A stretch of DNA of 64,000 bases from contig NC_036456.1 of assembly GCF_002775205.1 (NCBI RefSeq), forward strand, positions 4,975,463-5,039,462, read 5' to 3'. The position numbers were made by a program, and so were the translations under genes. The first letter of the stretch is position 1; the number at the start of each line of letters is the position of its first letter. Below are positions 44,135 through 55,335 of the stretch, in pieces. The notes beneath the pieces are model-generated. The model saw only the letters and a program-made list of their open reading frames with translations. It was not told where the DNA came from and did not search any database. The stretch is from Xiphophorus maculatus (Eukaryota; Chordata; Actinopteri; Cyprinodontiformes; Poeciliidae).

Positions 44135-46573
44135 TTTGCTTCCCCTACTACATGACGGCTTCACAAATGGCTGGTGTGCTTGATCCGCTCATCTGAATCG
44201 TAAGTGCCATTTTGTACCATCTGTGGTTGGGTTTTGGTGCCATCTATACCTGCCGTGCGTTTCTGCAGCGTTGCTCGGCTGGCGTTAGCGGCTGCAGCTG
44301 GAGGTCGTTGCGGCTTCCATCTAGTCCTCGCCTGCTGATCCGCTCTCTGCCTGGGTCGGCTGTGCTACCACTCCTGGGTAAGCTGCCTGTTTAGATTCTA
44401 ATTCACTTTACCTGAATCCACGGGTTTTCTAATGAGTTTTTTTGGGGGGTTTAGGATTGTTTTGGAGTTGCAGCGCTTGGACGCTCTGCTGTCTTGTTGT
44501 GCCGGTGTTTGTTTGGGCCGCTCTGAAGGAAACCTGTTGCTGATTGGACAGGCTGAGGGAGCGGGGCAGGACTCCTCTGGCCCCATTTGAAAGGCACTGA
44601 TATTGGACAACGACGATTTGTTCCACCGTTTAAAGTGTTTTATTTTTTTCTTTTACAGTTTGTTTGCTTGTTGTTGAAATTATTAATGAGTTTGCTTTCT
44701 TTTATTTTGACTGACTAATTTGTTTTCTTTTGCATTACATGTTTTGTTTGTTCATTTATTATTATTTGTTTTTGGAATAATTCAAACTGTCATTTTATTT
44801 CACATGATCCCTTTTCCTTTCCAGGAACAGAGTAGTGGGCCTGAAGCCATGCTTTTAAAAGGAAATGTTTTAATGAAATTGTTTAAATAAAATATTGTAA
44901 ACTATTCTGTGTTCTGGTGCATCTTGTTTTAAAAAGAGCCCCCCCCCTGCTGGTCACAGAGGCGAGAAGGACCAGGAAGGATGCCGTCCTCTCTGCGGCT
45001 GCGTGAAGCCTGCGTCACGGCAGCTCACGGTGACACGTGAGAAAAACAAACGGTGAGCAATGAGGAGGCGCTGTGTGCTCATACGTTCAGCCCTTTCGCC
45101 GCTTGCATCTATTGGCGTATTAAATAAACACATTTTAAGTCAAACGGATTAAGAGATACTGGTGAGTGCACCACTAGTATTGTAAGCTCGAAACAGGTTT
45201 TTAAAAAACCAAAGAGCGGCTCTAAGATTTGAGTCCCGTCTTCCAGAATCTAGAACAGCTGGAAAGGAGCCGTTCAAAAGAATTGGATCGTTTGTGAACA
45301 TCAAATAACTACTTATATTACAGTCTGTATTTTTAACTGCATGTAATACCTCTCTCAACAAACCACCTTTTTTTGTGTGTGTGTGGAAACTTTAACTGTG
45401 AAAAATGACTACATTTGTTAACAAACCCTGATTTTTATTTCCGTGTAGGAGTCATGTAATGTTCCGGCCGATGTTCCAAATTTATGTGATATTTATCCAT
45501 CGCTATTGCAAATGACCCCAAATTTGTTACATCACCTTTTTAACTCTTATTTCCTTGACTTCGTTTTATTTTGGATGAGATATGATTGACTTCCGGTTTC
45601 TGATTTGATGCTTTTATTTTGATAAGACAACTTCGCTGTTGGAGCTTAACGACAAAAAAACAAAAAAACAACCGGAAGACAAGTTGCAACATTGTTGTTA
45701 AATGTATCTTATTAGCGCCACAAGGTAGTTTTTTTTTCCCTCCCACAAACTTTGATTCTCAAAATTAACCACATTTAATATTTCTGGGAAGATTTTTACA
45801 GAATAAGATTTTTTTTTTTCAGTTACCACACATCTGTAGCTGGTTTCTGACTTCTGTTAAGTTGATCACATTTATGTCTTTCACATTATAAATATTATTA
45901 AGTTTCTTTATCTGCAGACAAATACGAAAAAAAAATCTACATATCAAAAGTAAAATACACACTTCTGCTTCCTGATAAGATAAATAATAACTAGCTTGTA
46001 TGCTGAGTTTCCGGTTTAAGATCAGGAGAATATTTACAAAATTTTTGAATTAAATTGAAACAGAAGAGCAAAATAATATTCTTCTCTGTTAGCGACGGCA
46101 AAACGTTTTCTTTACGCTGAAGCAGCAAATCAAACTCCTTCCTGAAGCGACAATAAAACATTTTATCTCTCTGGAAAACTGACGGCTTTTGTTTCCAAAC
46201 TTTCTCTTCATGATCCAACCTGATGCCACCACGTCTGAATGAAATGAGATCTAAGCTCGAACTTTTATTTATATATAAACATATTCATAAATCTATTGTC
46301 TCAACCTGCTTCTTAAATTATTTGGGCAATTTATTTTAAATAGTTCACTATCCGTTACGAGCTGTTTCAATAGTAAAATATTTTTTGGAGTGAATGCAAA
46401 TCATAACAGAAGCGGAGAGCAACAGCGCTCTGCTGCCTGGGTTGTGTGTCAAGTAGCAAGATACAAGCAAAGAAAATTAATAAAGAGATGTAAAATAAAT
46501 AATCAGAAAACACTTTAAGGAGCAATGCTTCTTACAGTTTCCCCAAAAATCTGTAGTACCTTGTTAAGATTTC
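44135..46573. other. Intergenic; possible non-coding transcript at 44135-44900
   Basis: Candidate splice donors (gaatc|gtaagt near 44201 and cctgg|gtaagct near 44379) are followed by a pyrimidine-rich acceptor (ttcctttccag, ending 44824) and a short last segment with AATAAA near 44886. No frame of interest runs through it. It points away from the F-box gene and may be a divergent transcript that once shared its promoter. From 44900 to 46573 I see only AT-rich spacer. Confidence 0.3.
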
Positions 46574-46606
46574 ACAGGAATTCAGCTCATGATCCGATCA
46601 GTGTTT

Positions 46607-46622
46607 GGCCCTGAAAAGGGCC
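46607..46622 (-). terminator. Histone 3' stem-loop of H4 (copy B)
   Basis: GGCCCTTTTCAGGGCC on the minus strand, identical to copy A. Confidence 0.93.
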
Positions 46623-46653
46623 TTTGTTTGGTCGAGTGAGCAAAGTTGTCGGT

Positions 46654-47064
<411 letters not shown>

Positions 47065-47728
47065 TCAGCAGCTCCTCCTACAAGCCAGATTGAGAACGTT
47101 CTTTTTAAAAGCAATAATTGAACTTTGATGAAATGAAATTATTGGCTGAATCAAACTCCGCTCAACAGAATCTGAAAGGAACAAACATCAAATAAATGTA
47201 GTTCTACTGGCTGTCATGTGAAGTTTGTGTTGATGCTTTTGTGCAGCTGAGGAACATGTGAGGGATTTCTGAACCAACTTTCACTCCATTTAACTTGTCA
47301 ATGATCAACATGAAAAGTTCATTTTATATATGATGTGGCTGTTTAAACATTGTGACTTTCCTGATTCATGGTGACAGGAAGTGAGCGCTGTGTGAGCCTT
47401 TTGCTGGCTTTCCATCTATTCATTTGTGAACAGTGAAGTAATAAGCAGCGGCCAAAGACTCGTGTAGCATAAAGACACTAGATGAGAAGAAAAAGAGTGA
47501 AAGTTGATGTCTTCCACATATACTGGTATCCAGCCAAATGAGGTGAATCCTTTCTAAGAAGTGGAAATCCCATGACTGTTAAACTGCTGTACAACATGTG
47601 GCAGCTACATTAATTAATTAATAAGCCATATAGGTATAAATCGGTGTAAAAGTGTTGAAGCTGCGTGTATGAAGTAGAATGTGGGGTCAGTCAAAGTAAA
47701 GGACGAGCTCTTCAGCAGAATGTGTGTT

Positions 47729-47744
47729 GGCTCTTAAAAGAGCC
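47729..47744 (-). terminator. Histone 3' stem-loop of H1 (copy B)
   Basis: GGCTCTTTTAAGAGCC on the minus strand, with the same flanks as copy A. Confidence 0.95.
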
Positions 47745-47773
47745 TTTGGTGAGTAAAAAGCTGAAGCTGCTGT

Positions 47774-48403
47774 TTATTTCTTGGCCTTCTTCGCTGCGGC
47801 CTTCTTGGCTGCAGGTTTCTTTGCTGGACTTTTCTTGGCTGCGGCCTTGGGCTTCTTGACGGCGGCGGCCTTGGGTTTCTTGGCCGCGGCCTTCTTGGGG
47901 CTCTTGGCGGGCTTCTTGGCCGCTTTCTTGGCCGGAGCCTTCTTCGGGGACTTCTTGGCTGCTGCTGCCGCCGCTGCTGCGGGTTTCTTGGCGGCGGGTT
48001 TCTTGGCCGCTGCGCTCTTCTTGGCGGCGGGCTTCTTGGCCTTGACGGGAGCCTTCTTCTTCACCACCTTCTTTTCCGGTTTAGCGGCTTTGGGCTCCTT
48101 GGCGAGCTTGAAGGAGCCGGAGGCCCCCGTGCCCTTAGTCTGGCTCAGGGTCCCTTTGGTGACCAGCTTGGTGACGGCGGTGTTGATGCGCTTGTTGGCC
48201 TTGCTCACGTCCACTCCTTTCCCGGCCAGCACCTTCTTGAGGGCCGCCAGGGACATCCCCTTGCGCTCCTTGGACTCGGCCACGGCGGCCACGATCAGTT
48301 TCGGGAGGCTGGGTCCGTCCTGCTTGGCCCGGGGAGCGGACTTCTTCTTCGGGGCTTTGGCCGGAGCCTTAGCCGGCGCGGCTGCTGGAGCTTCCTCTGC
48401 CAT
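47774..48403 (-). CDS. Linker histone H1 (copy B)
   Basis: An intronless 209-residue linker histone. The globular domain is identical to copy A. The only protein difference is an additional lysine where the tail begins (VVKKKAPVK in place of VVKKAPVK), produced by one extra AAG codon, plus a silent change in the tail. The AC box, TATA-like box and stem-loop are all kept, so it should be expressed like copy A. Confidence 0.96.
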   Translation of the reverse strand: MAEEAPAAAPAKAPAKAPKKKSAPRAKQDGPSLPKLIVAAVAESKERKGMSLAALKKVLAGKGVDVSKANKRINTAVTKLVTKGTLSQTKGTGASGSFKLAKEPKAAKPEKKVVKKKAPVKAKKPAAKKSAAAKKPAAKKPAAAAAAAAKKSPKKAPAKKAAKKPAKSPKKAAAKKPKAAAVKKPKAAAKKSPAKKPAAKKAAAKKAKK

Positions 48404-48459
48404 GTCTGTCGGGCTGTTTCGTTCCTCGGAACTTGTGGAGCTCAGAGCGGGAGGCGGGA

Positions 48460-48543
48460 CTTATAACACACATGAGAACCGTGAAGAGACAACGCAACCC
48501 GCTGCTCTGCTGCCGCCTCGAAAAGCGGCTCCACTTTGTGTTT
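48460..48543 (-). promoter_or_regulatory. H1 promoter elements (copy B)
   Basis: The AC box AAACACA in gene sense lies at 48537-48543 and the TATA-like TATAAG at about 48460-48465, mirroring copy A. Confidence 0.72.
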
Positions 48544-48768
48544 TCTCCGCCGACATTGAGCCTCGAAACACTCCGAAAACAAACATCTTACAAGACCAAA
48601 GTCACTGAAGCAGGTAGAAAAGTCTCTCTCCTCCACGCTGAGCTCATGTTTGATGTCCGACAAGTTTCTCCTTCGTCCCAGGAGCCTTGAAAGCGGCCAG
48701 ATTCTCGGTCTGTTTGCGCCGCTTGCGGGGAGTTTTCCTAGAATTTCGCCTCCGAAAACATCTAAAAC

Positions 48769-49034
48769 TATTTTAAGTTGCATGTAATGTTTGCGTTTCT
48801 AATAACAGACAAACGAGGAGACAGAGTCACGGTGAAAACGTTGCGCTGAATCGATCCAGTGACTTTTAAGAGAAGCATTTTCCGCGGATGTAAACACACC
48901 GCTGTCCCGCTGCTGGAGGCGGACTGCTCCCAGATGATCCGCTGGATTAAACGTCTCATCTGCGCTAAATATGAATTCAGCAGCAGACGCAATGAAAATC
49001 TCTCATAGCTAGTCCCCGTCAGAAAATATATATC
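48769..49034. repeat. Diverged outer flank of the inverted duplication (B side)
   Basis: The complement aligns in ordered blocks with 17955-18207 (gtgtgtttacatccgc, tttaatccagcggatca, gattttca, ttttctgacg) but with many differences and indels between blocks. This contrasts with the nearly identical adjacent 2.19 kb. Confidence 0.7.
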
Positions 49035-49646
49035 TTTTTTTGTTGCCTTTCACATTCGCACGACCTCTTAATCCACTTTTAAACAGATAGTTTTTGAATT
49101 AGTCAACTATTACTTGCAGACAAATTAAATTTCACGAGGTCATGACTGAAATACTACATTCTAAAAGCAGGACACTTAAGAAAATTAAAAATATCTTCAT
49201 TTTGATGAAGAAAATTAAAATGACTCATTTTGATGAAACCAAAGTCTCATTCATTCATTCAGGTAACCATATAGTTGCTTCATTTTCTCATGTCAGGACC
49301 ATCTTATTGTTTTCCACTAGGGTGTCTTCATCCACACAGTCGTTACTGGAACATAAATGGTAATAAAATTAACCTTCAAGATTTAAAAAAAAAAAAGAAG
49401 CGTTCCAATGTCCGTATCAGTTTCACTTGACTTTAAGAAAATGACATTGAAACTTTTGAAAGACCATTTTGATAGAATCTCTCACCGTCTACTGTATATT
49501 TTTAAAGTTAGACTAAGAAAGATTTTTAAATCGTTTCATTGTATGTATGTAAAAATCACAAAATATAACCAATAAGGTATAAGACGATTGATGATCAATG
49601 CATCGGACGGTTTAAACAGCACATTACTGCTACAATAAGGTTCAGT
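49035..49646. other. Intergenic, no gene seen
   Basis: AT-rich sequence with an A-run near 49384-49396 and a local duplication of ttttgatgaa words at 49199-49240. Nothing else is recognised. Confidence 0.5.
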
Positions 49647-49651
49647 GTTAC

Positions 49652-50249
49652 TGTTACAACCCCCCACAAAACCAATAAGGGTCAAGTCTGGCACTGGGTG
49701 TAACACAAAAAGAAGGCAACCTAAACAGTTGGTGTCAGTACCAAAAATATAGTTTAATTTACAGTTTCAGTAAAATGTCACTCACAGTAGACAAACACAG
49801 GGAAGCTTTCAACTTCAGGGTCTCCAAGGCCAAAACAACAAACTCTTAATTGTAAAATAGAAACACTTTCTAGAAGAGAACTGAAAAAAGAAAGTACAAT
49901 ACCTGAACTCCCTGACTAACCAAAAACAGGAGAAAACAGTTTAACAAAATGGCAAAGAACCCCTACCAGCTTCCACTGTGAAGAGAAACAAAACTTAGGT
50001 TATACACTTTGTGCTTCACAATAATGCTCACAGCAAAACTATACAAAGTCTCCACAAACAATCAGCTCACTGACAAGATCACATCAGATCAAGGCCCAAG
50101 GAAAAAGGGATCTGACGTCTCCGGTTGGAGCTCTTTATGGGGTGGCTGACGAGCTCCAACACATTGCACCTGTGGCAGCCAGGTAAAGCTGAAACACAAA
50201 GAAAGAGCTCTCTCATGAAGAGAGCTCCTAGAGGTCAGTGACCGTAACA
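49652..50249 (-). mobile_element. Solo LTR of an LTR retrotransposon
   Basis: A 598-bp unit with TGTTAC ... GTAACA ends, flanked by a perfect 5-bp target duplication (gttac at 49647-49651 and 50250-50254). No internal coding sequence is next to it, so it is a solo LTR left by recombination. Read on the minus strand it has a plausible promoter word (cccataaagagctcc) near 50130, suggesting minus orientation. A 5-bp duplication fits the Gypsy, BEL and ERV groups; the family cannot be settled. The perfect duplication suggests moderate to young age. Confidence 0.65.
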
Positions 50250-50254
50250 GTTAC

Positions 50255-52323
50255 ATTTATTATTCTGTTTATCTTCACAGCTATTCTGGGAGAGTTCTCA
50301 TCATTCATCGTACCAGGATCCTCTGAAAGGGTCACGATCCTCCGTCTGATGACGATGGAGATCGGTGACTTCACAACCAGGAAAGAGGTCATTGGTACAC
50401 TGTAAAAACTGACAACCCCCTTAGGAAAACTACTCTTCTTTTTATCTCCTAATGGCTTAAGAAGCTGTTTACGGTTCTTAAATATAACTTTGAGGGCATT
50501 CATGATCTGGATGAATGTCAAAATGAGAATTAGTTTGATACCCCTGCAGCAGTTCGAGGCAAACAAGAGGCAAAACCAAGTATAGAAATGAGCGCCTAGA
50601 AATGAAGTGACATTTGTGTTCAGAAGATCAATTAATGAAAAATGTTCACTTTTATTGGCCCTATGTCATAGTCTAATTTTTGGAGACGCTGTATTAGGGT
50701 TTTTATGTATCTGTAACCCATAATCATTAAACTCACACACACAAAAGAGAAAAAAAAAGATTTAAATATTTACCCTGCGTTGAATGAATCTACGTAATAT
50801 ATGAGTTTTACTTTCAGAAATGAGTGACAAAAAAAATCTAATTTTTCCAATATATTCCAGTTTTTTTCACGTGCATTAAAGTAAAGCCACTTTCCTAGTA
50901 GCTAATGACGTGGCGTCTGTCTGCTACTACAGGTAAGGGAAATATTAATGATAGTAACTTCATGGTCTCAGTATTTTGAAACAATAGCTGTCAGGAGACC
51001 CTGATGAAACTAAACTCCAGTTAGCAGGTGTTGGCCTAGGATTTTCTGCCAAAAGACACGTTTTGAACTACTAGTTTAGATAAATCTGTATTATAGCTTG
51101 TGAGCCATAAGTTTGTTGACAGCAGCTAAAACATTCATCAGTTAAATCTGACATTGTTAGAGCAGTTTTCTGTTGCTGGAGGGGGAAAAAAAGCTAAAGT
51201 TAGCATAACACTAAAAGCTGAGTATCAAAACAAAAGCTGGAGCAGAGTTTATTAAAGGCTGTAGCTGTATGTGTGGTGACATGATAAAGCTTTACATGTT
51301 TCAGGTGAGACATTGACAGAACATCACAGTAGCTTTCTTAACTGATTTAATAAATTTAGGACAAGCCTACTGACACTTAGTTAAATTACTCAGATGAATT
51401 TAAAGCACAACCCTGAATGGAAGACCTTTAGTTTCAATTTCAAAATAAAACAGCCGAGCTTTGTGTCGATGCTGGTTGTTCCGAAACGGTGAATAATGTT
51501 AGTTGTCCTCACCAGTATTAAGGTGAGTTTTGAACAAAGAAGAGTTGAACTTGAAACGTGTTCTTCTTGACGACTGTTCTGTCGTCACTCAGTCATTTCA
51601 GGAAGGCGACTCTTAAACTCGCCCTTCACCTTTTGCTCCTCTTGTACTTTGATGGTTTGTTTTGACTTTCATCATTCATCAAGTCACTAAACACAAGATC
51701 TGACAGAATATTGTCGTCATTTTAACGGGGATCCTTTTTCTTAGCGTGTTGATGATTTGGATGATGGCACTCGACAAAATGTAATGTTTGTTCCTGCTGT
51801 ATACGTTGGTATAACTGTGTGTTGTTTTTATGAGTTTTTTATTTTTGTGTTTTATCATGTAGACAACTTTGAACTACTTCGTTGCTGAAATGTGTTGTAC
51901 AAATAAACCTGACCGATTAGTTCAGGAGTTTAGCCCAAGGAATTCACAAAAAAGTTCAAGTTAATATATAACATAATACAACCACAGAACTCTTTAATTC
52001 ATTTTTTTAAGAACACATGTTCTGCTCCCATGTTATCTGAACAACATAGCTTCATGTTGAATAAATCGCAGCAAGTTGAGGTTTATGCCTTTAATGTCTT
52101 TTCCTGATAATTTAAGTCTGTTGCTGGACACAAACTAAACAGAAACGTCCTGCATAATGTACCTGGTTTGTCAGTCTTTTACCACTGTTTGTTCAATTTA
52201 TACATTTTTTTAAAAGTTGATTTGTATTGTTAAGAGCCATAAAATAGTCGCTGTGTCATGTTGTGGCCACTGGGCGTCGCTGTGGTTCAACGAATATATA
52301 CCAGAACCGTAGAACCGGTGAGA
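50255..52323. other. Intergenic, no gene supported
   Basis: AT-rich DNA. A small minus-strand frame overlapping the end of the LTR (to 50566) has no recognisable domain. No exon or RNA gene is seen. Confidence 0.45.
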
Positions 52324-52337
52324 CGTTAGCAGGTTGT
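52324..52337. repeat. Left target-site duplication of the Tx1/L1-type LINE
   Basis: cgttagcaggttgt, identical to 55322-55335. Confidence 0.88.
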
Positions 52338-54486
52338 AAAAATAAAAGCAGAAGAGACAATGGTCATTAAAGATCTTATGTCACTTTACAGAAAAAATTA
52401 AGTTGGACTGATGAGGATAAAGAAATAATAAATAAATTGCAATCTAAATTAGACGAGATATACATAAATAGGGCAAAAGGTGCTTATGTAAGGTCCAGAG
52501 CCAGGTGGATCGAAGAAGGAGAAAAAAAATAGTGCTTTCTTTTGTAACTTGGAAAAACGTAGACAGGAATATAATGCTATTAATAGTCTTATAATTGATG
52601 AAGTGGAATGTTCTGAGAATAAGAGAATAACAGAAGAAGTATTTAAGTTTTATAGTAATCTTTATAAATCTTCACATACAGAACAAATTACTTCATCCTT
52701 TCTCGATAAAATAAGTAATCTAGTTCCTGTTATTGATGAAAACTTCAAAAGAAATTTGTGATGAAGAGCCAAGAATCTCTGAATTTGACATTGCTATGAG
52801 AAATATGGTTTCTGACCGCCAGACGGCCTCACAGCTAAACTTTATAAACATTTCTGGGAGGATTTAAAACTTCTGTTGTTTCAGGCTGTTAGTAGGAAGG
52901 AACTCATGGAAACTATGAAACAAGGCGTAATTAAACTAATCCCAAAACCTGGTAAAGATAAGAAAAATTTAAATAATTTAAGGCCTATCACACTTTGAAC
53001 ACTGACTACAAGATCTTAACAAAAGTTTTGGCAATGAGGTTAAAAACTGGTTTACCTAAAATAATTAGTCAAACCCAATCCGGTTTTCTGAAAGGCAGAT
53101 CCATCATAACAACATCCGCCTGGTTCTGGACCTTATTGATTATAGTCACTTAATAAAAGATGACGGTTTTATGTTGTTTTTAGATTTACACAAAGCATTT
53201 GATTCTGTGGAACATCACTTTATTGTTAACACGTTGAGACATTTTGGTTTTGGAAATGGTTTTCTTAATATGATTACCATGTTAAACACCAATATCAACA
53301 CTTATATATATTATTATATATTAATATTAATATTATGCTGTGTGTCTCTGTCACAGGGCACAAGCCCCAGATTCAAAGTAGAAAAGGGAATCAGGCAAGG
53401 TTGCAGTATCTCGCCTCTCTTATTTATTTTAGTCACAGAACTACTTGCAATAACAATTAAAAACTCTAATATTGAAGGTCTGGAAATAAATAACCAGAAA
53501 ATAATCATTAGCCAATTCACAGATGATGCAACCCTCTTCCTAAAAAACAAAGAACAAATTCCTTTAGCTCTAAAGGAAATAGAATTTTTCTCTCAAGCCT
53601 CAGGGCTGCAGCTAAATGTAAATAAATGTGAAATTATGAGTATCCATAATTGTTCTGATTCTTCAATTTTCAATATTCCAGTTAAAAATGAAGTTAAATA
53701 CTTAGGCATGTGGATTACTAAGTGTAGAGCTACCAGTGTTAGAAAAAATTTACAAGACAACATTGATAAATGTGGCAAAACCTTAAATATTTGGCTTCAA
53801 AGAGACTTGATGTTGTTTGGTAGAACTTTATTAACAAAAACTGAATTGTTATGCAGGCTGACGTTTCCTGCATATTCCTTAGCCGTCCCTCCAAATATCA
53901 TAAAACAGATTAACAGAATTAATTTTAACTTTATTTGGAAAAACAAGCACCATGACATCAGAAAAAGTGATTTGCTAAAAAATTTTTGAGGAAGGTGGTA
54001 TCAAGGCAATCGATTTTGAAATTATGAAGGGTACTTTAAAAATTAGATGGCTTCAGTCCTTTTTAAAAAACGGTGATCTTATTTGGTGTGTTATACCAAA
54101 TAATTCGTTTGTATTTCAAAAAAGTTGGAGGTATTGAGCTGTTATTGAAATGTGATTTTGAATGATCAAAACTCCCTACAACTCTCTAATTTCCACCAAC
54201 AGGTTTTGTTACAGTGGAAGTTAATGTTTAAATAACTTCAGTCCTCATAATGTCCCACTGTGGAACAACAGAGCCATTCTATGTGTAGAAAATCTATTTT
54301 TCTAGAAGATTGGTGGAATAAACAAATCTGGTCAATTACTCATTTACTGGATGGAAATGGTAATATTCTAAGTTTGGAAGAATTTTACAGGAAGTATGGA
54401 GCTGATTGTTCACTAACAATTTATAAGAAAGTTTTACGTCGTATCACTAATGTCCTCATTCAGTCAGTTAAAAACAATTTACCTCA

Positions 54487-54552
54487 TTTCTTTATTCCAA
54501 GACTCCATAAGAGTCTTGGAATAAAAACTCTTATGGAGTCTTTATTCCATAA
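54487..54552. repeat. Local hairpin and duplication inside the LINE
   Basis: The words ttattccaagactccataag, agtcttggaataaaaactct and tatggagtctttattcc form overlapping inverted repeats, probably a templated rearrangement within the element. Confidence 0.75.
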
Positions 54553-55049
54553 AAATTAGGACGAATTATTTGAAATTCCCAATTCCTCCTAAATATAAAG
54601 AATTACATTTTAAAAATAATAAATAACATATATCCTTCAAATGAGTTCTTAAGAGAGAGATTTAAGTTTAATGTTGAGAATTGTGGTTTTTGTAAAACTC
54701 AATTGGAAACAACTAAACATTTGTTTTACGAATGTAAAGAAATATTAAACTTATGGGATCAACTTTGAAATTTTCTAAAACAATAAATGTGGATTTTATT
54801 TCCGTACAAAACATTAAATTCGGTTTATCGATCAAAGAAAAAAATATGGAATTTTTAGTCAATGTTCTAATGATTATAACCAAATATTATATCCATAAAT
54901 GTCGCTATGCAAAATGCTCCCTCTCATTCTCTGCTCTAGAAAATGATCTTTCCTTTTTTAAAAGATGTCGGAGAAAGATGCAGAATTTAAACGCAATTAA
55001 AATGTTTGAGTTAATGGAAGAATTTCAGTTAGGAGTCCCCTCTGATTTA

Positions 55050-55050
<1 letters not shown>

Positions 55051-55139
<89 letters not shown>
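55051..55139. repeat. (ATT)n microsatellite
   Basis: About 29 uninterrupted ATT units in the 3' part of the LINE. In one frame they read as poly-isoleucine. Confidence 0.98.
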
Positions 55140-55321
55140 TTCTTTTCTTTTCATTATTTTAATACTTTGTTTTAGCCTTACATCTAATTGGTTTTGTTAA
55201 CAGCTGTTCTTGTGATATTAGTTGGTTTTTTTTTGTAATGTCTGTTATTGACGTGTTGTTTGAGATTGTTATTGTTATCTTTGTATATTCAATAAAAAAT
55301 AAACAAACAAACAAAAAAAAT

Positions 55322-55335
55322 CGTTAGCAGGTTGT
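55322..55335. repeat. Right target-site duplication of the Tx1/L1-type LINE
   Basis: cgttagcaggttgt directly after the A-rich tail, identical to 52324-52337. Confidence 0.88.

Larger units (their letters stand above)
52338..55321 (+). mobile_element. 5'-truncated Tx1/L1-type LINE
   Basis: About 2.98 kb of an L1-superfamily LINE between perfect 14-bp target duplications. Readable pieces of ORF2 are RSRARWIEEGEKN (52490-52530), EVFKFYSNLYKS, LIPKPGKDKKN and LRPIT (52940-52990), QSGFLKGR, FLDLHKAFDSVEH (53180), VEKGIRQGCSISPLLFILV (53380-53430), the catalytic box as FTDDATLF (53517-53540, normally FADD), LQLNVNKCEIMS and VKYLGMWITK. Several frameshifts and stops break the frame. The endonuclease is missing by 5' truncation. 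The 3' end has aataaaaaataaacaaac and a short A-run before the duplication. Frames are decayed yet the duplication is perfect. Confidence 0.9.

Noticed and set aside
50228-50566. A 112-codon minus-strand frame
   Set aside because: It runs into the solo LTR and its target duplication and has no recognisable domain.
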